Source: Erigeron canadensis
Taxonomy: Eukaryota; Streptophyta; Magnoliopsida; Asterales; Asteraceae
Length of the DNA: 64,000 nt
Assembly (NCBI RefSeq): GCF_010389155.1
Contig: NC_057764.1
Span: 558,001 to 622,000 of the forward strand
Reading direction: 5' to 3'
A program made the translations under genes and the position numbers. Of the stretch, positions 1 through 11,850 are shown piece after piece; position 1 is the first letter of the stretch; every line of letters starts with the position of its first letter. Below the pieces are notes generated by a model that ran no database searches, was not told the DNA's origin, and worked only from the letters and a program-made list of their open reading frames with translations.

Positions 1-235
1 ACTACTTTTGGGTTTTAAGCTTGAATGAGCAAGATGGCATAGTAATAAAAAACACCAATCAGATACACAAATGAGAAAGAAAGGCACGTACTGGGTTTAA
101 AATACACAATTTCACCAACATTCAAGTAAGCTACAAAACCCTTAAACATGAAAAGAAAACAAAAACACAGTTTCGCCAATCGAAAACATTCATACAAACC
201 AGAAGTTTAACACTTGAAGTAATGTGCTCTTTCAT

Positions 236-654
236 CTAAGAATCAAACCGTTCCTGCATCCCCATTACTTTCAATCTAGCAATAAGTCTAGGTTTCAAAT
301 TAACTTCCAAATGCTGAAGCTGTTCTCTTTGCTTCACAATGTCATCAAGATGCAATTCATCATTCCCACCTCCGTCAACATTAATCGAGAAGTAGTCCAC
401 ATTCTCTTGCTTTCCGCCCTGATTCAACTTACATATTCAAAGAAAATCCACAAATTACACCCTTTTCTCACTTATTTAACTATAAAACACCTCAAGCAAG
501 CACATTTTGCACATACATATTATTATATACATATATATGTATGTATATCTACACACACACACACATACCTCATTTATCAGTCTTTCATCACCTTTGCCCT
601 AACTTTAGGAGGAGGATTTGCAGAAGCAGCAACAACACCAATATAAGAACCCAT
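236..654 (-). CDS. Candidate small two-exon gene, unknown function (about 84 aa)
   Basis: On the minus strand an ATG at 654 in a purine-rich context (GAAAATGGG) opens a 21-codon exon (654-592) ending at a possible GT donor. A second exon (427-236) continues in phase to a TAG. The joined protein would be about 84 aa, with a Pro-rich stretch near residues 14-16 and a charged, helix-prone C-terminal half containing HLDDIVKQREQLQHLE and ending in MGMQERFDS. That half looks like a short coiled coil. The intron (164 nt) has a weak donor (AAG|GTGATG), while a better donor (GAG|GTATGT) lies 34 nt further on but would need an in-frame stop to be bypassed. I do not recognise the family. A nearby CAG offers an alternative acceptor that removes three residues. 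Positions 1-235 would be its 3' UTR and flank. Confidence 0.35.
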
Positions 655-2584
655 TTTCAGCAGCAACCTTTACAACCTCATGTGTTGTTCTAAAAATCAC
701 CAAATACAGTCAAACTAACCTTCCTGGTTCCGACATATACTTAAAACTCATTCTTTGATATCCATATAATATATATATATATATATACAAGATTGAATAA
801 CAAAACTGAAACAAACCTTCCAATCCTTTTATTCCAAGATTTATATATTTAAAATCTGTTTTTGTACATCGAAATCAATATCTTCATAGTGTTTAATAAA
901 GATTTTGAATGAAACTTGATAAAGGCAAAGAGAGAAAGGTTCTTCAAAAAAAAAGTGACTGCGAGATCTGGTAAAGAGAGAGAAAAGACTTTATTATTTC
1001 AATTTTGTAAGGGCTGCTCAAAATTAAAAGCCCGCCCAACAAAAATTCAATTTACACATACCATTTACACCTTAAAAAATACACCGATTTCATCAGCCAC
1101 TATGTCATACTTCCAATGTGGAACCCTTCTCCTGCCGACACCTCACAAAGGTGACATAGCCTTTGCTGTCTCCTTTAGTTTGAAAAGGGGGATTACAAGT
1201 GTACCCGTCCTTTCCTCCACTCCCTTCCTTCAATTATTCTCCAAACGTAACCGAAAAGGCGAGAATAAGCCCGTGCCAATAGTATTCTCCAAAATGTACA
1301 AGGTGAGGCTCATAATGGCTCCGTTGAGAACTCCGTAACTAGTATATAAGAGAAGTGGGACACCTACCTCCAAATCGATCTCTTGTATTAGTTATCTATT
1401 TTTTTTTATCTTTTCACTTATTTACGAGAGCTTAAAGCGTGTGTGTTGCACGCCAGAAATGAATTGGAGTTGATTGTGTGTTGTAGACGCATTAGGAAAA
1501 ATATTTGGTTGGTTGTTGAAAGAGAAGAGAACATGCGTTTTTTTTAAAAAGTACATAAAGAGTCATGTTTTCAAAAAGGCAATTGTGTTTGACATAGTGA
1601 ATTTTATTTGATTTCATGAGACATTGGTTTGGTTTTCTCAATCGCTTCAAAACCTAGGAATTTACATACTACCACTAAACAAATGTAAAGCGTGTTTTAT
1701 TAGCATCTGTTAGTGGCATATACAATGTACAACAGTTGTAATCCCAAAAAGTAAGTGACAATAATAGATGTAATATAGTTTTAATTCAGCAAACCAATGT
1801 ACAATCAAGTTGTAGTAAATGACCACCTAGTTGTTGATGTGAAAGCCTCCCTTTTATGGGTTCTTGGATACCTACTTGGAGTATTAGTCAAATTTCAGTA
1901 TGTATATCAGAAGAAGACATATTACCTAAAAGGGTAAATTGCACAAAAAAAAAGTATATAACTTTGTGATTTTTAAATTTTAGTTATTTAACTTTTTTTT
2001 TTTATCAATAAAAGGTATTTAACTTTTCAAAACATAAAAAAAAAACTTTTTTTTGACATGTTCTAACCGCGGTCCCGTTAAGTTTCCATACACGGAGGAA
2101 AAACTAGGATGTTCAAAACTATCCCTATTCGAACTCGTAATCCGATCCTATTTTATCTAAAAACTTAAATATCTGAAGTCTTAGAAATCCAGACTATAAA
2201 TATCCGACTTATTGGATTTAATTAGATTCGGATATTGAAATCCATAATCTGAAATTTCAAACAACCAACTTTAAAAGTTTTTGATAATTATCGTTTTTTT
2301 TAACCACCGACACAACATGAATAATAAATAAATCATCACCGGAAAATAGATGGGATATCTAAAACCTAAAATCAATAAAGTCGGATTTTTGAAATTTTCG
2401 ATAATGGATTTCAATGTTTGAATATTTGAATCCAAAAGTCGAATATTCAAGGCTTGGATATTCGAGCTTTTGAATAGCTAAATTTTCGAATAACGTTGGA
2501 TCGGATTATCAGTTCAGATATAGATAGTTTTGAATACCCTATTGGTTCCTCAATTCACGAAAACTTAACGAAAGCATGGTTAAA

Positions 2585-2621
<37 letters not shown>

Positions 2622-3307
2622 AGGTTTTCTTTATTGATTTGAAAAGTTGGAAACCTTTTATTAATAAAAAAAAAAAGTTGGATACCTTAAATTTAAAAAT
2701 CAACAAATTTAAATACTTTTTGTGCAATTTACCGGACCTAAACAACATATACTAAAGAGTGGTTAAAGATTGTAGCATAATTCTAAATTCAGCCTAACTG
2801 TTTTTATTTGATTTCTTCTTTTGAATATTCCGTTGTTGGGAGGTAAAAGATCATTGGTGACCCATGAGCCAAACGTGAAAGTAAATATTAGCGTGTATAT
2901 ACTATACATATATGCCTAAATTTTGTCTCCTGAAATGTTATTAGAAGGTCATTCCGGCCGTCTTTACATAATCAAAGCATGATGAGATAAAATTATATGT
3001 GATTATGTATTATGTTCAAACGCATGCATATCGGAAGACCTGTTAATATATAGTCACAAAGAATAAAAAACACATAAGAATAATGTCATAATTACCTGAA
3101 GTGTCTGCATTCCTTTTACGACGTATGTTATTTGAAACTTTAATGATATTGCTTGGTATCATAAATGAAAGTAGAATTTAACAACAACGACGATAGCATT
3201 ATACAATCTTAAATATTGTACACTATATAGGATAACGGAGCATAACCTTTACACGCTCTTTTCCTACAAAGCGTATTGGTTTCTAATGTCGTCCGTTAGA
3301 GTATGTG
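655..3307. other. Intergenic stretch without a recognisable gene
   Basis: No conserved coding sequence was seen on either strand. Contents are AT-rich DNA with (TA)n microsatellites near 768-787 and 2585-2622 and a TATA-like CTAGTATATAAG at about 1338-1349. Nothing credible lies downstream of that motif. A 140-codon open frame at 916-1338 has no family resemblance and biased low-complexity composition. Confidence 0.6.
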
Positions 3308-3684
3308 GTATGAGGGGTTCTCTAGGCGTTTTAGGGCCGGAACGCCTCCAAAACGCCTGCTACATTGTCCCTGGTAGGCATTCTGGGCTAAAAAATGGGT
3401 GTGGACGGTTGGGCAAAACCGTGGGCCAAACTTGGACTTTTTCCCCTTTCCAATGCCAAACGGCTACTTTTCTAATTATCGTTTATATTTTTTTTTTTGT
3501 TTGTTTTTCTTTTTCTTTTTATCCTCTATAACTCCATAGGAGCACTGACACATGGCGGAAGATGCCCATAGGGGCAAAGTTGCCTCACCCCATACATTTT
3601 TTGAGAATGCCTTGGAATGCCTAGCTTGTTTGCTTATGTGGCGGCACATGGCGGAAAACCCCCCACCCATAGAATGCCTCATAC
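3308..3684. mobile_element. Possible MITE (GC-richer block with short inverted ends)
   Basis: This block is more GC-rich than its flanks and is bounded by imperfect inverted ends, GTATGAGGGGTTCT on the left and AGAATGCCTCATAC on the right. The interior repeats motifs such as AACGCC and TGGCGG. No clear target duplication was found, so a non-autonomous DNA transposon is plausible but unproven. Confidence 0.3.
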
Positions 3685-4359
3685 TACTTGGTCTTAGTTG
3701 ATCGTATTGGAGCAATAATAAGTATAGCAAAATCATTAATGAGACTCATAAACTTTGCGTGAAAAAAAAATAATAAAGGTCAACTGAGCAGAGCACTCGT
3801 CAGGTTAATCAATCTTATTATTTTTTAATTAAAAAGCGTTATGACTAAAATAAACCCAACATTATACGCAGATGAAAGGAGCGAAACCTAGCAATAAATA
3901 ATTTACTATCGGTAGGTACAACGTCCTCAAAAGATACCACTTGAAATGGGTATCGATTAAACTTACCAATAAAGAATTAGTTCTAGTTGGTAACTTACCT
4001 TCTTATCAGAGATGATAAAAATCCGTACGTGTTCATATATATACTTGTTCTTAATGCTGATCACGTCCCACTGGCGGCATAACATCACAACAATTGTCCT
4101 AGAGGATTGTTCGTCAAGTTCTGGTATAACATTACTTGTCTAGTTGTTTTCCCCATTCTATACGTATAAACTTTTAGTTAATTATGTTCTTTAACTATGC
4201 AGAGTGGGGAAAAAAGAATGAATGAGTTTATGTTATATATAACAATCTAAATAATGAAGAAACCTTATCATCATCATACGAATTGCATTTTGAAACCGCG
4301 TGTCAATAAATGACTCTCATTAATCACTTAATGATGTTAATATTTTTTTAATGACAGAT

Positions 4360-4572
4360 CGGATAAATGGCTAACACCCCCAACTTTGATGCACCCACGT
4401 CGGGTTCGAATCTTGGCAATGCTTTAAAGAGTTTGCTCTCCCATGTGTAGATAGATATAACATTGCTAAAGCCCCCTCACCACATTTGCATATGACAAGA
4501 TTTGAACTCATGACCCTTTAAGAAAAAACTACAAAATGAAAAACTCTCTAACCACTAGGTTATCACCCTATT
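4360..4572. mobile_element. tRNA-derived SINE-like sequences, two heads in opposite orientation
   Basis: The plus strand has an A-box-like ATGGCTAACAC followed about 35 bp later by a B-box-like GGGTTCGAATCTTG (4401-4414). The minus strand from about 4570 has an A-box-like CCTAGTGGTTAGAG and a B-box-like GAGTTCAAATCTTG. Both fit internal RNA polymerase III promoters of plant SINEs. No target duplication was found. Confidence 0.35.
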
Positions 4573-5479
4573 GACTATGATCCATCACTTTTTCAAGTGA
4601 CCAGTTATTCACAACCGATTGAATGAGATATTTATGAATCATGAAGTCAAAAGGTCACATTGAAAGCAAACACATATCATAAACACATAATCAAAAGAAA
4701 CATTTAACATAATCGAATGCATAGGTTTAATAAATTTCATATAACAACCATTAATAATAGAGATGAATTTAGTTTCAAAATTGATTGCAAGAACTCTCTC
4801 TCTCTCTTTTTCTTTTTTTTTCAAATATACTATTGGACTTTTTGTTTTTATTTTCTTTTAAAGTTTTGTAGACTTTTTTTATAACACTATAACAAAAACA
4901 AATTGTTTATCTTGTACGGAGTAATAGTTATTGTTTCATTTTCTATCAAGCCTATACTTATTTCCGATTTCATCTAGAGAAACAAACACTACCTTATTTT
5001 TTCAACAGTGTTATTATTTCAAACATTATAGATATAAAGGTGTCAAATGAGAAAGATGACAAGTAAAGTGGTTCTTTACATGCCAAAACTAGTCATTCGT
5101 ATCCACAAATCACATTAATGGGAAATGATTCAACCAAAAAGTAAATATATCATAATTGTTTTAGTAAAGATGTCTATCTAAAAGACCTGATTAAATTAGT
5201 AAAAATAACTTTTACTAATAATCAGAATTTAATAAAATTGAAAAACAATCTATAGTTTTTATTGATAAATTGCACGAAAATGTACGTCAAAATAGAACCA
5301 AATTTAATTAAACAAACTGTCAAAGTTACCTGCATTGAAGTATAGGTATAGTCAACGTCAAGGTTTTTAACTTCAATTATAATGGTCATTGTATATTTGT
5401 ATCGTCAATGAGTTTGTGAAAAACTCATTGATAAGGTTTTGGATTTTGAAAGAATCCATCAGAGTTTTAATTACACTTT

Positions 5480-5630
5480 TTACATTTGTGAGAGCGGATT
5501 ATTAGGAGTTTTCGAGAGTAATGAGTTTCATCCCAGACGTGTGTGGTTTGAGCTCCGCTAACTGCTTAATTGGATGTCTCAAATACTAAGTATTAATTCG
5601 CTGTTAAAAAGAAAAAAGAAAGAAAAAATC
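5480..5630 (+). mobile_element. SINE-like fragment with A-rich tail
   Basis: A B-box-like GTGTGGTTTGAGCTCC is followed by ATTAATTCGCTGTT and an A-rich tail of about 25 bp with scattered G. This resembles the 3' part of a tRNA-derived plant SINE. The 5' end and target duplication are not clear. Confidence 0.35.
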
Positions 5631-6314
5631 ATGGGATTTTATTACATTTGTTCCGAAAAAATTGGTGCTCATTTAAAATGAAACAATCAATCAATATTCA
5701 ATAATATATATTAGAGGATATCATACCTACTGAAATAGACGGTTAACTATGTGCTTTTTTCTAACACGGAGTAAGAAATTTTAGTTAAGTAATTGTTTGT
5801 GAGGGGAAAACAAGAGAATCCTTGTTTGTTAATGCAGATTGAATTTTTTCTTATAAATCAAAACTAATTATATATATAAATTGAACTATTGTTATTTCAG
5901 CTTTAGCTAAGTAGTAGAGGTTATTGTCTCTTGAAGATAAGACCAAAGTTTAATCATTAACAATGATGGATATAGTAATATGTTAGAGTAATTTAAAAAT
6001 AGGACATGATTGATATAATATTAACTGTTAAAAAAATATATAAATTGATCTATTGAAGTACATAAAAAAGGAAAGAAACAAAAACTGTTCACCACTATTA
6101 TATTTTTCACAACTATTGGACCCTAATAAATCGATGATATATGTGGATGGGGTGGTTATCTGGCATTTGTATAAGATGAGAATTAAACCTTTAACTTCTG
6201 GTTTCAAATTTTAGGTTGTTTACAATTGATCCAAACAAAGGTTGCTTGAACTATCGAAGTATATTATTATTATTATTGGAAATTGAGCTAATGGTGTGCA
6301 GCTCAATTGTCGAT

Positions 6315-6491
6315 GGAGAGATGGGTGAAGATATAAAACAACAACAACTGTACCCAATCCATGCGCGGGGTATGGGGGAGGTGCGCTGTAGACAGTCTTA
6401 CCTCTACCCAAAGGTGAAGAGACTGCTTTCATAAAGATCTCCGGCCAGGAAGATATAAGGACCTCCGGCCAGGAGAGATGGGTGAAGATAT
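6315..6491 (-). mobile_element. SINE with perfect 20-bp target duplication
   Basis: A 137-bp body (6335-6471) lies between two identical 20-bp direct repeats (6315-6334 and 6472-6491, beginning GGAGAGATGGG), the signature of target-primed retroposition. On the minus strand the element ends in a (GTT)n tail (complement 6335-6348), the tail type described for TS-like SINEs of asterids. The core carrying GGGTAGAGGTAAGACTGTC and CTCCCCCATACCCC recurs in a second copy near 11.4 kb. The motif CTCCGGCCAGGA occurs twice near the head. Confidence 0.75.
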
Positions 6492-6927
6492 CTTTTCCAT
6501 AAATAATACAGGTTTCGCATCAGAGTACAAGAACCCCATAGACATATATAATCAGTGAACTACGTCTCTTATTGATCGAATAGATAATTAGTTGATTGTA
6601 AGCCACTTTAAATTGTCGGTTATCAAATCTTTTTCTCACAATGGTCGGGAAATTGAAATTCTATTATAGCAAAATTAAGATGCCCTCCTAATATATTGTA
6701 TTGCTAGAGAATAAACATATATGCATGGAAAAAAAATTAGGCCCGATAAGAAAATATATATAGTAGTGACTATATCATATGTGACACCCCATAACTACTG
6801 ATTACAACAACGTAACCAAATTAACATACTGTAATTTGTAAGTATTATTATCTATATATAGATGGTACCACTAAATTTGACAGTTGGGTAGACAATGATG
6901 ATGTGCTTAAATATATATTAGCGTTAA

Positions 6928-7140
6928 TTAGCCGATCCAGACGTGGACTTTGATAGCAAAGGTAAATAGGCAGATGATTGCGAAATAGAGCATAGTATGA
7001 ACCAATATGGCAACGCCGCTTGTTTGAAAGCAACAAAATTGAACACAACGTCCCCGTCCAGGCATCTGAAACAGCAACCCCGGCGATAACAATGCAAATA
7101 ACAATACTGACACCATAATTGGTCCCCAATCAGCTGCCAT
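6928..7140 (-). CDS. DUF3339 family small membrane protein (70 aa)
   Basis: An intact single-exon frame on the minus strand encodes 70 aa with the layout of plant DUF3339 proteins. It has an N-terminal ADWGPIMVSVLLFALLSPGLLFQ segment (first hydrophobic helix, conserved DWGP and SPGLLFQ), a short PGRGRCVQF loop, the conserved TSGVAILVHTMLYFAIICLF second helix, and a short C-terminus ending HVWIG. The length matches the family (about 68-70 aa). These proteins are predicted two-helix membrane proteins, and I know of no established biochemical role. The start is the only ATG, just before the conserved DWGP motif. A TATA box lies about 85 bp upstream. An overlapping frame on the same strand (6848-7129) is a shadow. 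No frameshift or stop is seen, so the gene looks functional. Confidence 0.85.
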   Translation of the reverse strand: MAADWGPIMVSVLLFALLSPGLLFQMPGRGRCVQFCCFQTSGVAILVHTMLYFAIICLFTFAIKVHVWIG

Positions 7141-7224
7141 CTATATATCTATCTTGAACTACTTTTATTTATTTTTTGTATAAAAATGGTTTTGTGGGTA
7201 ATTAGAGAGTGATGAAAGGATTGG

Positions 7225-7232
7225 TATTTATA
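7225..7232 (-). promoter_or_regulatory. TATA box of the DUF3339 gene
   Basis: TATAAATA on the minus strand (within CTATAAATACC) lies 85 bp upstream of the DUF3339 start codon. This spacing would give a 5' UTR of about 50-60 nt. Confidence 0.6.
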
Positions 7233-7811
7233 GATAGAGGAAAACTTGTCTAGGAAGGAATTAAAAACAAAAAAGGTTTGTGATAGGACATGGGATAACG
7301 TTGATGAAGTCACTCGGGTTCACTCAAAGCTGCTTTTGTGCATGGAAACATATATATTACTCCTATTAATTATATATTATGATATGATTATGAAGTTTTC
7401 AATAAAGTATATCAAATGCTTTTAGTTAGCTCTATATATTTGATATATATACTTTAACTAATGGTATCGATTATCTGTTCTAAAGAAAATGATATTGATT
7501 GTGTTGTGAGATGAATTATTGTTTTATGAAGTAATTAAGAAAGTATATATGAAATGCTTTTGGCGTCGTTGATATACTCAGTGTTGATTTAACTAAGGTT
7601 ATGAATCTTATATAATGAGAAGTTATAGTACTTAGGAATATATCTATTGTGGTTAGTTATGGACATACTTTTAAATAAAACAACACGAATTAAGATATCA
7701 TTAGTGACAGATCCAGATATTTGAGTAAATAGGGGTAAAAACAAAAAATTTCTACCCGTTACCCGTACCCATAGGGTTAAAGCAATCAATGACGGTTTTT
7801 TTTTATTACTA
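7233..7811. other. Upstream region of the DUF3339 gene, no gene seen
   Basis: AT-rich DNA with several ATATAT runs. Open frames here are short and show no conserved motif. It probably holds the distal promoter of the minus-strand DUF3339 gene. Confidence 0.5.
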
Positions 7812-7880
7812 GAAGGGTAACCGCGCGATGCGGCGACCATAATAGACGTGACTGCGGCGTGGTGGTGGGATAACGGTCAT
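7812..7880 (-). repeat. Repeat family G terminus (GC hairpin motif next to CTAG)
   Basis: ACTAG is followed by AACCGCGCGATGCGGCGACC and then GGCGTGGTGGTGGG. The same motif order (GC-rich short palindrome, then GGTGGTGGCGG) recurs at about ten places in this window. Read on the minus strand it resembles a Helitron 3' end: a GC hairpin followed by CTAG. Confidence 0.45.
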
Positions 7881-8337
7881 GATTCATGAATAAAGAAAGA
7901 ACATAGTATAATTTAAACATAGACCTCAATGTTAAACTTGCAAAACATATATTGAAAAGTTTCATAAATAGAAAAAACAAAAAAAAAAGTTGGATCACCG
8001 AAATCTATGTCTATTTTATGAAGGAAACAACATACTACAATGATGCTAGGAAGTTTCTTCCAACTTTACTAAGAATCTTACTACTGCCAAGTGATCAAGA
8101 TTCCATTCTTGATGAACTATGTCTAGTTGCAATGTAGTAATCCAACTTAGGTTCAAAAAATTATAACTACTCAATCAGAGAGTTTATTTGATTCATATAA
8201 TTCACACACAAATACACTACCAAATCATACAGTTTACATAATTCTTATATTATGCATCTATTTGTTTACCTCTCATTAATTTAAAGAGCTAATAAAAGAA
8301 GACATTTCCTCGACATCAACCTTGGCAACATCCTTGC

Positions 8338-8479
8338 GATTGCCCAAATCATTCTTCTCTCTCTTCGCAAATGATTTTGGTACAGCCATTGCTAACCGCG
8401 GTATAAGTGACGCATGATCTATCGGACCTCCCTGCATAAGATCTTCATGAATTAATTCCAGGTATCCGTCGACGGGCTA
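8338..8479 (-). pseudogene. Coding-like relic of unknown gene, frameshifted
   Basis: The minus strand reads about 40 codons of protein-like sequence (residues include GYLELIHEDLMQGGPIDHA, then SLIPRLAMAVPKSFAKREE) after a possible acceptor (GAAGTTAG). It ends at TGA near 8338. Restoring two bases in the (GA)n run would open a further 28 or so codons containing KNDLGNRKDV and EEMSSFISSLN, then TAA near 8280. This looks like the 3' exon of a gene broken by a 2-nt loss, but I cannot name the family. It could also be a chance frame. Confidence 0.3.
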
Positions 8480-8499
8480 ACTTCAAAGACGCCCATACA

Positions 8500-10742
8500 G
8501 AATGAGATTTAACTCTGTAGAAATTTGAAAAAAAAAAAAAAACCCTTAGAATGATAAATTAAGCCATTTTCATAATTAAACACAATTAAAAATCGAGCTC
8601 CCATAAAAGAAAGGCCTGACAACTTGGGTAAACCATTTGGGATAACAAAGAAAATATATTTATTGTAAGGCTAAAAAGTTCATCTTTCTCGGCCAGTTAG
8701 TGAGATGTTTAATCACATCTGGAGGTTGCCTGTTTAGCCTAGTTGCACCGATAACAAAGTACAAACGCATAAAGTTGTCTAACTTGGAATAAAATTTAGG
8801 TACTAAATAGATAACATGTTTATGAAAAGAATGAAATTCCTAACATGTTGCATAAGTTCCATGAAATTCCTAACCTGTTACATAAGTTCCATCGAATAGT
8901 GAATCATCACAAAATTATTACATGTGCATTACATGATAAGCAAGATCTGATCAGATACTAAAATAGTTGTACTGCATAGGAACAGGAGACCACTAACTCA
9001 ACACACCGGAGAAAATCGTTAAGGTTTGAACTTAAAGTGAAGTTATATATGAAGATGCAATCTTCATATGCTATCGTGTTTTTTTTATAGCTATTACAAA
9101 ACTTTGAGTAAATAAGAAGCTACTTGAAAGATAGAGGGTGTAAATTAAATTACAATGCCCTTACTAAATTAACTATCCGAAATCATGAACATACTGAATA
9201 CCCAAACACTAACCACAAATTCAAATTAACAAACTAAGAGTTAATAACATTTCTTGTAATTTCTTAAAAATCTATAGTAGTTCTTGTAACAAAATTGAAA
9301 AGAAGAATGGGAAAACTTACCAAAAAACTGGTGTGGTGGCTGCGTTGGCAGCTTAGCTCTTTTGTATTAGTATTATAGTAAGTACACCTTTGTAATTGGA
9401 AAACAATCAAGATCGACGAAATAAGAAGTGAAAGAATGAACATTTAATCATAATCGATGTATCATAAACAAAGTAAATGACACCTTTAAACCAATAATGT
9501 TGTTATCAAATAATGTTGTTATCCAAAATATTTGGTAGGGATTTATGGTTCTTTTGAGCCCTTCACCTAATATCATTAAATTATGAATTATTTTTAAGAA
9601 CAATAACCATAACCCAGAATTATAATAAATATTTTTTGATTATATAAAAACAAGGATGATACACATAATTTCATGAAACCCCCCAAAGCTGATGATATAA
9701 AAGCTGATGATGGTGATGGTTGCATTAAAATTGATGATTCGATTATGATATTAAATTGATGATATTAAATCTGATCGGATGGTAACCCCCAAAAATGATT
9801 GATACAAAAGCTGATCGAATGATGACATAAAAACCCATGATGGATCGGATGATGGTGGTGCTGGAACAAAGAGAGAGAGACAGGGAAGGGTGAAGGAGGA
9901 GCGACATAAGTTTTTGGGTCTAAGATAGAGAGTCCAAAGATAAAAAAGGTATTTTAAAGGTAGAATTTTTAAAAATAAATTATGGCTTTTGCTTTATAAG
10001 AGAACTCTCAAACTTCTTTTTCTAAAGTACAAGTTAGATAATTACTCAATAACTCGTTGTCAATTCGATTTTACACAAGCAAAACTCCTAATAACAAAGT
10101 TGTCGACAGTTTGATTTTACATTATTTAATTACTAGTTATGCCCTAATTAACTCTCGTTAATAAACTTCAATACTTCATTTCAAACTCTCAATCAAACTT
10201 TTACCATTTTACAATTCAAATAATTATGTCTTGGTGGATATAGTAATAACAGTTAAATGCTTCATATTTGTAAATAAATCAAACAAAAGAAAGTGATAAA
10301 ATTTACTTTTGAATTTAATGTTGAAATTAAAAATATATAATTATCAATGCACAATAAAAAAAAAGTTAAAAGTTCAGGTACTTTCAGAGTTGGTAATCTG
10401 AAAAAGATACATGAAACTCTTGTATACATTTGTATAGAGAGGATCAGATATGTCTATGTATACGTGTGAAGTGAATTTAAAAAAAAAAACTGAAAAATTG
10501 AGCTTGTAGGTTTAAGGGCTTGACATTTTTAGGTTAGGGCCTAATATATAAAAGAAAAAAAAATCATTTGGGTTCTGCTTTGAGGGTGGGCATGTCCCGC
10601 TCCTGATTTTGCCACTAGATATGATGCACTCGATCTGTCAAATGCATGTAGTGAATCATTATTTGTAGTTTCCTTTTTCTTTCTTAGAACGAATATATTT
10701 TCTATGTTCGGATTATCTGAGCTAATCCAGTTTTCTTGTACG
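8500..10742. other. Intergenic stretch, no gene recognised
   Basis: AT-rich sequence with short local repeats, such as GCTGATGATATAAAAGCTGATGATGG near 9690 and copies of TCCTAACNTGTTNCATAAG near 8840-8890. No coding or RNA gene was seen on either strand. Confidence 0.5.
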
Positions 10743-11056
10743 TAGGGATGTGCACGAGCCGAAACCCGGTCCGACCCGGAAAAATCCGGACCAACCTGCG
10801 ACCCGCAAAAACATGAAAAATGGAACTGTGACCCGATCCATGAAGGTTTGGGTCGGTTCGGTTCGTGTCGGGTTCGGGCGGGTCACGGGTTTCTTTCACA
10901 ACTTTTCGATTTTTGACTTCACTCGACCTAACCCGACCCGGCCAACTCGTGACCCGCGAATGCACTAAAAATGTGACCCGTGACCTGGCCCGTTAGTGTT
11001 TCGGGTGGGTCGGTTCCGAGTCGGGTCACGGGTTTCAGTCCAAATGCTCATCCCTT
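10743..11056. mobile_element. Non-autonomous hAT-type element, GGGTCGG-rich
   Basis: Imperfect terminal inverted repeats TAGGGATGTGCA (left) and TGCTCATCCCTT (right) enclose a 314-bp block rich in inverted copies of ACCCGACCCG, able to fold into a long hairpin. Flanks are CTTGTACG on the left and CTTATACA on the right. They match at six of eight positions, and both differences are G/A transitions, as expected for a decayed 8-bp hAT target duplication. The open frames on both strands here are by-products of the repeat. Confidence 0.6.
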
Positions 11057-11289
11057 CTTATACATACCAGTTTTAATAGTTTTCCTAGTCACTTTTCAAA
11101 ATATTTCTTCATGAGACTCTTTGTTTGGGTCGTTTTCAAAAGTAATTTCTGCCCCAATTCAATTTTTAGTTTAGGTCATTTCTCTCTTTATCCTCTCCCT
11201 TCTCAAACGGTAACAAACTTTAGATCTGAGATTTGAATTTGTGCTCCGAAGATTGGGATCGAGCTTGAGATTAAGAGTTTGTGATCGAA

Positions 11290-11485
11290 ATTATCCCCAT
11301 CCGGTTAAGGCTTCCACTCCGGTAGATCTTACCCTATTTTTCACTTTTGTGTCGGAGGTCCCTTCCACTTCGGTGGATCTGGAACAGGATCTCTACCATT
11401 GAGTAGGGGTAAGGTCTCTCTGCATCATACCTCCCCCATACCCCGGTTTTTGCCGGAACTAGATACCGTTGTCGCTGTCACTTTT
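11290..11485 (+). mobile_element. Second copy of the SINE family
   Basis: GAGTAGGGGTAAGGTCTCTC, then CATACCTCCCCCATACCCCGG, then a degenerate (GTT)n-like tail (CGTTGTCGCTGTC) match the core order of the SINE at 6335-6471 read on its own strand. The head (from about 11290) is less certain and no target duplication was identified. Confidence 0.55.
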
Positions 11486-11714
11486 TTGTCTATAAACAAA
11501 ATTTCTTATCACTAAATTGATTAGTGATGATTATTGGGATGTATTTACATGTATCTTGAAAAATTAAAGTGGTGGCACTATCATCCGTATCAACATGATT
11601 TAGTGATTTAGTCTAATAGAGTAATAGTCTAATTAATCTATTAGCAAATATTATTGGGCTAATTTAATGCTTCGGTCCATTAGGAGTTATAAAAGGCCCT
11701 TACATAGTCACATC

Positions 11715-11850
11715 TAGGGCTATTAATGGACCGGTTTTGACTAAATCTTAAACCAAATCGAAAATTCCGGTTTCAACATGTATCAAACCAAACTAGACCA
11801 AGTATATTCCGGTTTGGCCGGTTTGACGATTTTTCGGTTTTTTTTCTTAA
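11715..11850. mobile_element. Truncated hAT-type element (CCGGTTT-rich)
   Basis: It begins TAGGGCTATTAATGGACCGG, like a hAT terminus, and continues with CCGGTTT/AAACCGG motifs. No matching right end was found. Immediately downstream, a segment of about 50 bp (TTCTTAATCTTATTTTC plus ACAGTTTTGTATA) is present twice (11845-11890 and 11895-11940). Confidence 0.4.

Noticed and set aside
224..646. 140-codon plus-strand frame
   Set aside because: It has a non-ATG start and low-complexity His/Tyr/Ile runs from CA and TA repeats. The opposite strand has the more protein-like reading.
916..1338. 140-codon plus-strand frame next to a TATA-like motif
   Set aside because: No motif or family resemblance, and the TATA-like motif lies downstream of it, not upstream.
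4400..4570. A- and B-box motifs suggesting tRNA genes
   Set aside because: No cloverleaf could be drawn with a paired acceptor stem and anticodon arm. SINE heads fit better.
10702..10968. Overlapping open frames on both strands rich in Arg/Pro/Thr
   Set aside because: They lie wholly within the GGGTCGG-rich fold-back element. The symmetric frames are by-products of its inverted repeats.
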